A stretch of DNA of 64,000 bases from Archegozetes longisetosus (taxonomy: Eukaryota > Arthropoda > Arachnida > Sarcoptiformes > Trhypochthoniidae). Below, piece after piece: positions 37,961 through 48,161 of the stretch. A program made the translations under genes and the position numbers. The notes under the pieces were generated by a model. The model was not told the origin of the DNA, ran no database searches, and saw only the letters and a list, made by a program, of their open reading frames with translations. Location: NCBI GenBank assembly GCA_018873245.2, contig JAEMBT020000005.1:12942001-13006000 (forward strand), written 5' to 3'. Position 1 is the stretch's first letter. Every line of letters starts with the position of its first letter.

Positions 37961-38175
37961 GTAATACCAAATTTTGTTTAGAAATTTTCTTGTGTTAGAC
38001 GAAATAAACTAAACCACTTTTTGGTCATTAGTAATTTTATTTAAGACAAAAATAGTTTATACACAAAGATTAAAAGTTATAAGTAGAGAATTTTGAACAA
38101 TGTCAAGAGACAACTTCCACGATTATTCGGGAAGTGAAGAGTAACTATTAATATTTTGTCACTCCTTATATACGG

Positions 38176-38911
38176 ACAGAAAGTTGTCTACAAAAATCTG
38201 TTGAATTTTCCATAAGTATCAATGTTGGTCACTGACTGACCAACACGTACTTGATAATTGCCCTATTGCCTTAATTTTAACACTTTGACCCATTATTGGG
38301 GTCATCATCGCGGCTGACCCACAATTAAGGATTATCTTCTCAGAACTCTTTGTGTTCTGTTTATTTTCCTAAATATAGGCCATTATGAGATCAAATCCTT
38401 GAAAACTGTATTTGATCTCACACTATTAATAAAAAACAATTTAAAACGAACTTTTCATATTATTCGGTGATTAATTTAAGTTAAAATACCACACAGTCAA
38501 TAAAACTGCTATATTTCACTAGTTCTAACCACTTTAAAACTTTTACAATAAAAAATATAATATTTTACAGAAAAACAGTTTTTGTTTCATTTTTTAACGA
38601 CGTTTAATATTAATATTTTCTAACACTATAGCTTTTTTTATTTTTTCGACGAATCTACGTCAAACTGATTGATTAAAGTCGGTTCAAGTGGTTCTTGAAG
38701 CTGTTGTTCCAGGTAAATTTTAACAAGTACTTGCCAATTTTATACCGAATAAAAGAACATTTAGCAATAAAACAGATATACAATCAGATCAACTATCATG
38801 TTTTGAAGTGTTTTCTAAGAAATTAAATAATCTAATATATCAGAGGACATATAAATAGCATTAACTATTATGATGTTTGATTGTTTCATTTGCAGTTTAT
38901 GGAATAAGTCA
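38176..38911. other. Spacer upstream of the cysteine protease
   Basis: About 730 bp without a supported ORF. It contains the promoter side of the protease gene starting at 38912. A short pyrimidine-rich stretch ending TTTGCAG (38895) could be a 5' untranslated splice acceptor. Confidence 0.3.
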
Positions 38912-41462
38912 ATGAAAATGTATAACAGATTCATATTTGTTCTAGTGTCAGTTTATTTAACATTAAGCGATGGAGCTCCGACTAACAACAATCAACAATC
39001 AGGTATATGAATTATTGTTTAAACTATAAATGTTCTGTTTATAACCATTTTAACAATCGTACATGTGTTTAGAGCAAATTGAGCTTTTTGAAGATGAAAG
39101 CGACATTAACGAATTGATGGGTTTTCCACAGAAATTTTTCGGGGTAGACAGGGAAGGAAGTCCATTTAACTTTTTTTCTGAACCAACTTCTAATGAAGAT
39201 ATTACTGCTAATGCCTTGGTAATGAGCATTTTATAATTTTAGCTGAGAAAACACTTGGTGTCTATTTTTTTCTGTTACAGCAAACTTTACAAGATGAATT
39301 GTATATGAATGATATCTTTTTCCGTTATAAGGTTAGTTTTACTTTTGTTACTAAGATAGTTACGCATATCGTCGCATCGGGATTACACTGTCTTATCTGT
39401 TTGGGAGTCAGATTTCAAATAAATCTAATTATCGAAAAAAGTTTAAATATTTTGTAAAATTTATTTTGATGAAAATACGCATAAACTTAAGTAACATCAA
39501 AGTGTATTCTCAGCCAATTCAAAATCTTTGATTAAGGCCCTAAAAAGTGGATACTTGAGTGTAGCACTCAATTTTATGACGATTTTCAGTGCAACAAAAT
39601 CTCATCTCAAAATAGATCTCATTCTTTTATTGTGATAAGTTTCAAAAATTGAGACTCAAAGCAACTTCATTTTAAAGTTTAGTCGAGGGTCTATTTCCAT
39701 TATATATAGTATATGCCAGAATCTTGAGCAATAACTTTCATATTAGAAATTGTTGTTTCCATAGAAAAGCATTGAAAATGAGTTAAGACAGTGTAATACC
39801 AAAGCGACGATTATAATGTGCTTATACGTAGGAGTATTTTGGAAAGGCATATAAAGACACTGAAGAAGACGAAAGAAAGTCGATACTTCAAGAAAAAATT
39901 GAATATATTTTAAGGCATAACATTGAAGCGCGTTCGAAAAAACAAAAGTATGCTATGGGAATCAACCAATTTTCTGATATGGTTAATATTAAATTTAACG
40001 ACTTTGATTAAAATCTGTAACTGTTATTTTTAAAACAGACGTTTGAAGAGTTCTCACAGAAATTGCTAATCCCATTCGATAAAGTTAACCAAAACAACAC
40101 CTTTAAGAAAGCATCTTTAAGAGAGTCTGAACCTGCCACTGAAGGTATACTCCACAGTCAAGTACCACAATGTAAAGATTGGACTGAATTTGATACATCC
40201 GTTAAAAACCAGGTAAAGGAAGTACTATAAAACAAATTTAAGACTCACTTGTGCTAAATATTTTAATTATACCTTGAAGGGTATTTGTGGCTCATGTTGG
40301 GCTTTTTCAACATTAGCAGTCATAGAAAACCATTTGAAAAAGAATGGTTACGTAGAAGATATTGATTTAAGAGAACAAGAGCTCATTGATTGCTCTAAAT
40401 CGTATGGTAGTAAAGGCTGCAATGGCAGTTGGTTAAATGCACCTTTCAACTACGTAAAAGATCGTTATATTAGTCATGAAGCACATTATAAATACAAAAC
40501 AAAGGTGCTATTGTATAATCAGAAACACAAGCATTTAATGTAATGTTAAATGTTACAACAAATTTATTTCAGGAAAACCAATGTCAACGTCAATCGTGGT
40601 GGAGTGGTAAAATAGCAAATTTACATATGGGTGATTTTAAGTGTCAGTTGCTAGGAGAAAATCAGATACGAGACACTGTGGCTAGTGTAGGTACGATTGT
40701 AGCAGTTGTTTATGTTGATAAGGCTTTTCAAAGTTACAAAACGTAAGAAAAATTACATCATATTGCTATTACTTTTTATTTGTAATTACATTTTGTTTAA
40801 AGAGGCATATATGAGAAAGATGACTGCAAAGCTGAAAAAAAGGACTGCATGCTGTGGCTATTAGTGGCTATTGTGAGGATTATTGGATTATAAAAAACAG
40901 TTGGGGAGTAGGTTGGGGTGAACAAGGTTATATGAAACTTAAGAGAGGGCAGAATATATGCGGAATTGGAAATTTTGAATCATGTTATCCACATATAATT
41001 GAAAAACCTTCACAGGATAGAATGAAGAAGCTGGAGGACACCATCGAAGATATCAAAAAGAATCCATTTCCGATTGGCTTCATTTATGTTCAGCTACCGA
41101 AAGAAAAATCTCCGACTGAGATATGGCCATGGATGATATGGGAAGATGTTAGTAATACATATGCAGGTTTATTCTTTAGAGTCGAAGGAGAGAAAGCAGC
41201 ACCCTTTGGACAAGTTCAAAATGATAATTCACCACGACTAGAAGGGGTTCGATCAAAAAGGCTTGAGGAATTGAAAGACCAGTCAAGTTGGGTTTCTCTA
41301 TCTATCGTTCCAGGAGATTGGAGTGCATTTTTAGCAACTAGTTTAGCTAGTGATGATCAAGGATTCGGGAATAAAAACCAGGTGGGAACCCAATTTAAAA
41401 TGTCAAGTGGAGAAGTGCGACCACGCAATATGGCAATTCGCGTATGGAAAAGAACCGGATAA
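38912..41462 (+). CDS. Papain-family cysteine protease (cathepsin-like) with extra C-terminal domain
   Basis: Eight exons: 38912-39002, 39073-39218, 39281-39331, 39832-39981, 40039-40212, 40280-40504, 40573-40742, 40803-41462, all GT-AG with matching phases. Order: signal peptide (about residues 1-21), an acidic pro-region, an I29-type inhibitory propeptide ([17 protein letters not shown] then GINQFSDM), then the peptidase C1A domain from about residue 175. The catalytic set is visible: Gln of NQ-GICGSC, nucleophile Cys in CGSCWAF (about 210), His in HAVAISGY, and Asn in [11 protein letters not shown]. The last exon continues for about 135 residues past the normal protease end into [19 protein letters not shown] and ends [16 protein letters not shown], which resembles phage tail-collar proteins. 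One missing base near 40845 shifts the frame just before the active-site His. With it, the product is about 555 residues. Likely a lysosomal or secreted digestive protease. Confidence 0.9.
40838..40853 (+). other. Frame break before the active-site histidine
   Basis: The frame from exon 7 reads ...[11 protein letters not shown], whereas the conserved HAVAISGY lies one frame over. Adding one A to the run of seven A restores [14 protein letters not shown], a normal cathepsin context. Total coding length is one base short of a multiple of three. Confidence 0.75.
41062..41462 (+). other. C-terminal tail-collar-like domain of the protease
   Basis: Key residues: [19 protein letters not shown]-x-[17 protein letters not shown]-x-D-N-S-P-R, and the ending [17 protein letters not shown]. 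The combination of a P-x-G-x-I-Y start, an FFR-x-x-G block and a terminal G-E-V-R-P-R-N is what phage tail fibre/collar proteins carry. It is encoded in the same exon as the protease C-terminus with no intervening stop, so it is part of the same protein. Confidence 0.6.
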
Positions 41463-41719
41463 TTTATTAATAAGTTAATATAACTATGTCGTTGAATGAG
41501 ATATGTTATCCTTTCTTTGTTCAAAATTGTCTTTAAATCTAAAGATAAAATATAGTAAGATTATAACCAATACAATTGGGAACAACTTAAGTTTACAGGG
41601 AACTTTTTTAAAATTTTTTTATGTATATATTTGCGTTAAGTATAATAAATTAAACAACTTTTGGGAAAAACTTATTGCCGCTCGTAGGTTATTTACTCAT
41701 TTTTAAACATTTGTTATTC

Positions 41720-42945
41720 CATTTTAACGTAACCTAACCTAACCCAACATAACCGAATTTTAGTCAAAATTTTCGCTAAAACGATAGACAAGCTTGAAAT
41801 CAAAGCAAACAAAGCATTACAAAATCTATGCAAGTGGGCGAAAGAGAGCAAACTTGGGTTCAGTTCTGCTAAGACTAATTGTATTTTATTTACAAAAAAC
41901 ATCAAGTACAGTGCCTCGAAAATTTATTTGCAAAATCAAGAGCTCACTCAGTAAGTCATTTAAACACTTAGACATCTTCATCGACTCGAAACTAAAATTC
42001 AATGTTCACGCACAATATATAAAAACAAAAGCCAATCAGCTAATTATGAGTTTATCAAGCTTCACGAAACAAAAGTATGGCCTCAGTAAACACGCATTAG
42101 AGACAATATATAAAGGACCAGTTCTACCGATTATTTCTTACTCAATTTCCGTTTGGATTGAAGCTATCGATAAGAAATATATTTAAAAACTGTTGGAATC
42201 TATGCAGAGACAAATAACACTTCGACTTTGCAGAGCGTATAGAACAGTATCAACAAAAGCATCAAATTTCATTTTAAATCATGCCAATTGACCTTTACCT
42301 CAAGCAAACAGCAGTCATGTAATATATCAAAAGAGGAATTAAAAATGAACTGACTTCTGTTTACTTGCAAGAATACAATATCGATATGGAAAAAAGTCAA
42401 AAACCATTCCCAGTATATAAATTGCCACATTTCTCGTTAAGAGTAAAAGCAAATGTAGTAACAGAAATTACGGATCCATTAGTCGTCTATACAGATAAAT
42501 CCAAGTCTATGAGAGAAGTCGGCGCCGACTTCTGCATCATCTAAAGTGGACAGATTATTAATAAGTCGAAGTTCAAACTCCATCATATTATAGTATTTTT
42601 CAAGCTGAAATATTTGCAATTAAATCCTCACTTAACTATATTAGCGACAGAATCAAAGGCCCAACTTCAATAATTATATGTACAGACTCTCAGTCAGTAA
42701 TAAGGGCATTGGAGAATCCAGGTTCAACGACAGTATTGATTCAAGCAATTTACTCAGAAATAAAGAAAGCAATTCAGAAACAAATTAAAACAAGCTTCAT
42801 ATGGTTGAGAAGACATGATGAAACGATAGGCAACGAAATAGCTAATGCACTCGCTAAAGAAGGAGCTATAGCAAACACTAGAATAGCTTATGACTACATA
42901 CCGGGTGAACTTAGCAATCCCTGCTCGGTATGTTCCTATTGACCT
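41720..42945 (+). pseudogene. Non-LTR retrotransposon fragment (reverse transcriptase end plus RNase H)
   Basis: Readable blocks in several frames are: IKANKALQNLCKWAKESKLGF and KTNCILFT (end of the reverse transcriptase), LDIFIDSKLKFNVHAQYIK, TIYKGPVLPIISYSISVW, then IFQAEIFAIKSSLNYI, CTDSQSVIRAL and WLRRHDETIGNEIANALAKEGA (RNase H with its Asp, Glu and His-x-x-x-x-N-E features). This order is typical of Jockey/I-clade LINEs. Multiple stops and shifts make it dead. It is 5'-truncated, and the right side ends at the inverted-repeat element beginning at 42910. Confidence 0.8.
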
Positions 42946-43299
42946 ATACCAACGAGTCATATGTCGTTGGAAAGGTTTCGTCAAGCTGAGTTCAACGATA
43001 CCATGCATGATGACCTGTGACCTCAGGTTCACCCATGGGTGACCGTTGACCTCTTACCTATGAACACAAATTTTTACCCCCATAACACATACATCGTTCG
43101 AAAGGTCTCTCCATCCAGACTGAATATAATGATAACACTCATATCACTTTGAGACTGAAAAACAAAACGAAAGTTTTCATTGTTGAGCGCTCTGGAGAAC
43201 TATCCCACTGGGCACTGCCTGTCCCCACCCTTCGCCCTTAAAACGGGGCGAGGAGTTCAATACTCTTTGATTTTTCCGTTAATCAGAATTTGAATCTGA

Positions 43300-44385
43300 T
43301 TCTTGATTCGAATCGCGGAATGTATCGTGATAAAATGGTGGACGATGAAGAGTGAGTCTATCTAAATAAAGAGCAGGTCCAGGATAAACTTTAAAGATAT
43401 TTTTCAGAAAATGTTTAAATCTCTGACCATAACTGTACTTTTCCTTTCTATTCTTAAAATGAGTGAATTCGTAAAAATATTGAGAAATGAATTGGTCAGT
43501 GTATTTGTTTGAGCGATAAGATTTAATATTTTTTTAATTGTGCCCAACGGCTTTCAATATTTTAAGTGTGTATTTGTTTATCACCTGGGCAGACAAAATA
43601 AAGGCTGTGATTGACACTATAATGGTCGAACAAATGATGTTGTCTAAGTGAAATGTATTTATAAACTGCAGCTGAATCAGTAACTAAGATTGAACCTAGC
43701 TCAACATAATTTCTAACAGTCAATAACCGAAACTGTTCTATTTGGGACTCTAAACATGAATGCCTCTTTTGTTAAACTACATGTCCCACCTACGACCCAA
43801 ATATGTTTTTCTCCTTCTAAAATTCTACTTCACTTTTATTTACGATGAACAATATGAGTTTCGTCGATTTCGAAGAATGACTAAATATTTTGTCATCCTC
43901 ATCATATTGACCGTCCATCATTTTACGTTCAGGTTGATATAAGATGAACTCTTGAACTTTTCTGTAAGCAGAATACCAATCTGAAATTGTATTTTTTCAA
44001 CATGACACTCAATTGCCGCTTGTTGATTAGTAAGCTCAGCTACAAATGCTAATACAATGCGCATTGTTTCTCTTATTGAAAGTTTAGAACTTTCAAAGAA
44101 TGTCCACGAAGTAGGACTGATAGATTTTCGACAAATTGGACAGCTATATATCCAATGCAAATTTCTCTGAGCTTTCGTAACAATGCATTCAGTATCAGGG
44201 TGATTAACACAAGATGATTTAGGATTAGAAAGTTGGCTAGGAAGTAAACTCATCAATTCACAAAACTCAATGTCATCATTCTCACTGTGAAACTTTTGGT
44301 TAAAATTAGACATATTCAAATCGTTGAATACGGTGGAAAATTTAAAACTGTCTGGTTCAATAGATGATCGTGCACGTCTTAGCAT
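43300..44385 (-). pseudogene. Merlin/ISXO2-like transposase of the second element, broken
   Basis: From 44385 the frame contains YSCPICRKSISPTSWTFFE (the zinc-like C-x2-C plus the S-x-R-x-x-T-x-F-F-E feature of ISXO2 proteins) and SKLSIRETMRIVLAF. Downstream and in other frames come EIDETHIVHRK (catalytic block), GEKHIWVVGG, VLVTDSAAVYKY, DHYSVNHSLYFVCP and IHT-x-NIESRWAQLKK (second half). It is distinct in sequence from the relic at 31791-32750, so two Merlin lineages are present. Several stops make it inactive. Confidence 0.8.
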
Positions 44386-44828
44386 GAATGATAAAATTAT
44401 ACCAATACTAAAAGCAAAACCAATGAAATTAAAGAATGTAGATTGAATACGGTCGAAGGGGTGGAAGGAGTTAAATAGTGTCGTGAAAACGGCAACTCGA
44501 CATTACTTGTCACTTTTTCACTAACAAGATGTTGGATCGCTATGGTGTTGCCCTGAAAAGGGTAGGACACCATTAATTGGTACTGAAGTACCATTAGCGA
44601 TGATAGACTAAAAAGTAAATTGAAACCCGCATTGCTTACGCTGTGGAAAGTAGATAAAGAAAATTATGAATATCTATACCATCTCTGAAGGGTAAATTAT
44701 ACAAACATTATTTGATCTTATAGGGAGATAATATCATTTGAAAAGCGAAACTTATGTTGAATAGGTCTCAAGATCACACGAGTGTTATCATTGTATTCAG
44801 TTTGAAGAGACCTTTCCAACGATATATA

Positions 44829-46193
44829 CAACCTTTTACAAAACTATCTAGGACTGTTTGAACGCATATAGGATTTGAGTGGATCATTCGATATTGATGC
44901 CATTTGTTTTAAATTAAAGAAAAACTCCCCAGAAATTTATGTATAATTAAACAAATGTAAAAATTACAAAGGGAAATATTTTATTTAAAAAATATGTTAA
45001 AGTTTATGATTTAAAATGTCAAAATTCTATTAATTTATTAATTAATAATATTTAGTTATTCAATCTAACTTTTCTGTGAATGAATAAATTTCTGGAGAGA
45101 TTTTCTTTGTTTTGAAACAAACCGCATCAAAATCGGACCATCAAATGATTTTTTATTATCTCTCAAAAAGTACTAGATAGTTTCGTAAAAGGCATTATCT
45201 TAATTTGGTATACAATTTATGATTGAATTTGTTGAGAAATAAAGCAGAGAAACTCCCAACCAATTGATGATAAAGAACGAAATTTGATATTGCTTCATGG
45301 ACAAAATCATAGCGATAAAGAAATTGCTGAAATGGTAGGACTCGAAAAAAGAACTATAATTAAATGGCTTCGTTGATTTTATGGAACTAGATTAACGCAT
45401 GTGCGTAAAATTAGTGGCCATTGGCGCAAAACATATCAAGAACAGAATTTGGATATTGTTGGGGCTGCAAACGCGAGTCCTTTTATGACCCATTCGGAAA
45501 TTCAAGACGACTAATGTTGACTTGTTTGCAAACAATTTCAGGACGTCTTAACGAAAATAGATTGTTCTGTAGAATCGCGCGAATTAAGAAATCATTCAGT
45601 GCGGCACATAGAGCTGTGAGAGTGGGTTTTGTAGAAAATTTTGCAAACTTTGATGAGTGGAATAATACTATATTTGTTAAAGTCATATTTCAAACGGATC
45701 ATGCAGTTAGAACTCTAGTTCGGATACTTATTGGAACTGCTTTTCGGCAAAGATATGTAGTTCAGAAAACAATCTGGGCAAAAGTCAGTGTCTGTTTTTG
45801 CATCGTATCTCCACTTGGTTCAGGTCCACTTAAAAGAATCAATGATAGATTCAATAGTGAGAGATAATAAAAAATCATTTGATGGTCCGATTTTGATGCG
45901 GTTTGTTTCAAAACAAAGAAAATCTCTCCAGAAATTTATTCATTCACAGAAAAGTTAGATTGAATAACTAAATATTATTATTTAATAGATTAATAGAACT
46001 TTGACATTTAAATCATGAACTTTAACATATTTTTAAAATAAAATATTTCCCTTTGTAATTTTTACATTTGTTTAATTATACATAATTTTCTGGGGAGTTT
46101 TTCTTTAATTTAAAACAAATGGCATCAATATCGAATGATCCAGTCAAATCCTATAAGCGTTCAAACAGTCCTAGATAGTTTTGTAAAAGGCTG
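44829..46193 (+). mobile_element. Tc1-like element with about 330-bp inverted repeats, 1365 bp
   Basis: Ends read CAACCTTTTACAAAACTATC (left) and CAGCCTTTTACAAAACTATC (right, inverted), with TA outside both (44827-44828, 46194-46195). The inverted repeats are unusually long, extending to about 45166 on the left and 45866 on the right, with high similarity throughout. It is inserted in the right terminal repeat of the Merlin-type element. Confidence 0.85.
45240..45870 (+). pseudogene. Tc1-like transposase relic
   Basis: Readable pieces are DKEIAEMVGLEKRTIIKWL (helix-turn-helix), HRAVRVGFVENF, EWNNTIFVKVIFQTDHAV (around the first catalytic Asp, now lost or shifted) and GTAFRQRYVVQKT with SPLGSGPLKRI, which match the middle of Tc1 transposases. 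The C-terminal DNxP and PDLNPIE blocks are not visible because the right inverted repeat takes their place. Stops interrupt the frame. Confidence 0.7.
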
Positions 46194-46494
46194 TATGTTG
46201 TAGGGGTCAAGTATTTTGGTCAGAGGTCAGAAGTCAAAGGTCACCCGTCGGTAAACTCGAGCTCACAGGTTACACGTCTGTTATTGTTGAGCTCTATATG
46301 TCAAGACTTTTCCAACGATATGTATGTTGTACGGGTTAAGTATTGTGGTAATAGGTCGGGGATTAAAGGTCACCCCTCGGCGAACCCGAGGTCACAGGTC
46401 ATCATGTATGGTATCGTTGAACTCAGCTTGACGAGACCTTTCCGACGACATATGACTCGTTGACATAGATCAATAGGAATACCCCGAGCAGGGA

Positions 46495-47109
46495 TTGCTA
46501 AGATTTATCCCACCACATCTCATAAAATACCTACTAAACGGCATCATTAACTATCATATTAAATTCGCTCCAAATGAATTTGCTCATTTGTCAGATATCA
46601 CATCATTTTATAAAGATTCGAAACGTTGTCTAAGATTGTACCCTAAGCTTACAGATTCTCATTTCGACTTAACAAATTTCAGTAAGCGGCGCGTCAAATA
46701 TGCAACTCAAGTGCTCACTCACTCAACTTCTGCAGCAATGCTTACGCATGTTCCATTTGCAAATACTTCATCACGTTCATATATACATACAGCTGAATTC
46801 ATTGACATAATTGATCTATTATTTGACTGCCCAAATTGTTCATCTCTCAATAATTGCAATGGGAAACCATATTCAACCGCTTTAGGTCCCAACAACGCAC
46901 TTCATCAGTTTCTTATGAATCACAGAAATTTTGTAAAAGAGCTTGAGTACTATAGCGGCAATAAAAAAGTTTGTGATCCACCATATAAAAACGGACTTTT
47001 GTTTTCAATAAAGTCCATGCTTCAGCTCATCGGCGATTTACTATCTTCACAAATTAATCATGATCACTTTCTCACTCTTCACATTCACCAGAAACTGATT
47101 GGGTTTTGA
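46495..47109 (+). pseudogene. P-element (THAP9-like) transposase fragment
   Basis: A 204-codon open stretch reads RFIPPHLIKYLLNGIINYHIK, LYPKLTDSHFDLTNFSKRRVKYATQVLTHSTSAAM, TAEFIDIIDLLFDC and FLMNHRNFVKELEYY, followed by LLFSIKSMLQLI. This is the order seen in the middle and C-terminal parts of P-element and THAP9 transposases (D-x-PHLLK, then K-V-K/R-x-A-x-Q-V-x-S, then F-x-D-x-x-x-D-x-x-N/D-S). The N-terminal half with the THAP domain is missing: the frame starts exactly where the Merlin-type repeat ends. The fragment itself has no internal stop. Confidence 0.75.
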
Positions 47110-48161
47110 GTAACCGGTTTGACTTGCATAGAAGTCCGTTATGATTGAGGCAAAGTGACTAAATATTAATGTTTAATATCGAATATTAGTTTTAGGTTAG
47201 GATTCATCTTCTATATTCTATAAATCGTTTTGTTTTTTTTTCAAGTAATCAAAAAAATACTTTTCGCCCTACAAGTCTGATATGCCGTTACTGAAAAAGT
47301 GATAATTAAATTTGATGTTGCTACAATCTTCTGAATATCTCAGCAAACATTTACAAGCTTTATTTTGATAAAATCGATTTTAATCATACGTTTGGCAGTC
47401 AGAGATATGATAACACTGATGAGAAATACGACATTCCTTACTAGAATTCAATTAATAGTTAGATATACTATCAATCAAATAATTATGTGTCAACTTGTGT
47501 ATTTTCCCGCAACTTTTTACGCATAGATCTCAGGGAATGCTAAAAATCCAGTCAACGAAAATCTAATGTTTTTTTATAATATGACATTTGTTGTTAAACT
47601 TTTCAAGAACTGAACTTTTATAATGCATTCATTGCTGTTGAGTTTATGTTGAAATACAAGTTTTAAAATATGATATTGCGATTCCTATTTTTAGCGCAAA
47701 ATTTGACACATAATTATTTGATCGATAGTACATTGACACGTCTTACCTATATCATACTATAGAAACTCGAATTTATCAACATATTTAGTGAAATAAGACT
47801 TCTGTTGTAGAACCTATTAACAGTTAGATCACAGAATTTATTCCGTGGGCTTATTGTATGTTTAGTTTTACAGTCATCGGATTAACCGTTATTACAATTT
47901 GTTTTTATATCTATTTTAGATACGAACCTGATTGTTGTCACTAAACTCAGTACAATCACAATTATTTTGACAAAATTTAGTGTTCGAATCAATTACGTAA
48001 TACTTCGAACAGATATCACACAATCGACTACTATTATTGCACAAACTTTTCTATCACAGACCTTCTCATAACATTCATAATGACTACATTATTTTTGATA
48101 AGATTATTATCAAAATTACTGTAACAATATTTCAGTTTGCAATGACATAAGTTTTTAATAG
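47110..48161. other. Gene-free stretch
   Basis: About 1 kb, AT-rich, no supported ORF. It may include the 3' end of the P-element copy, but I did not find a matching inverted repeat. Confidence 0.3.

Larger units (their letters stand above)
34743..38175. mobile_element. Long palindromic (inverted-repeat) element enclosing other insertions
   Basis: Both ends begin CCGTATATAAGGAGTGACAAAATA. The arms are recognisably inverted copies over about 300 bp (left about 34743-35060, right about 37340-38175), including ACCACTTTTTGG-type blocks, the GTTTATTTCGTCGAA region and GAGCTATTAA(C/T)CATACT. The right arm is interrupted by about 450 bp of degenerate repeats (37500-37960). The middle holds a 124-bp hairpin element and a complete Tc1/mariner-like element. 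No transposase of its own is visible, so the superfamily is unassigned. Confidence 0.6.
42910..46502. mobile_element. Second Merlin-type element with about 250-bp TIRs, interrupted by a Tc1 element
   Basis: The left end (CTTAGCAATCCCTGCTCGG at 42910) is repeated inverted at 46502. The inverted repeats continue through ACGAGTCATATGTCGT(T/C)GGAAAGG, GATGACCTGTGACCTC and GGTGACC blocks. The right repeat is split by the Tc1-type element at 44829-46193: its inner part is at about 44740-44828 and its outer part at 46194-46502. An ISXO2-like transposase relic lies inside on the minus strand. No clear target duplication is visible, since the left flank is LINE sequence and the right flank is P-element sequence. 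Confidence 0.7.

Noticed and set aside
41728..41755. Telomere-like CCTAACCTAACCC text (also near 35391 and 56697)
   Set aside because: Only two or three degenerate units at each place, with mixed CTAAC/CTAAT variants. Too short to call interstitial telomeric repeats.
43918..44385. A host zinc-finger-like gene
   Set aside because: The Cys pair, the T-F-F-E block and the downstream DDE-like fragments identify it as an ISXO2/Merlin transposase relic with stops.
46495..47109. A host gene starting at 46495
   Set aside because: The start codon is an in-frame TTG inside a transposon terminal repeat, and the protein matches the middle of P-element transposases.
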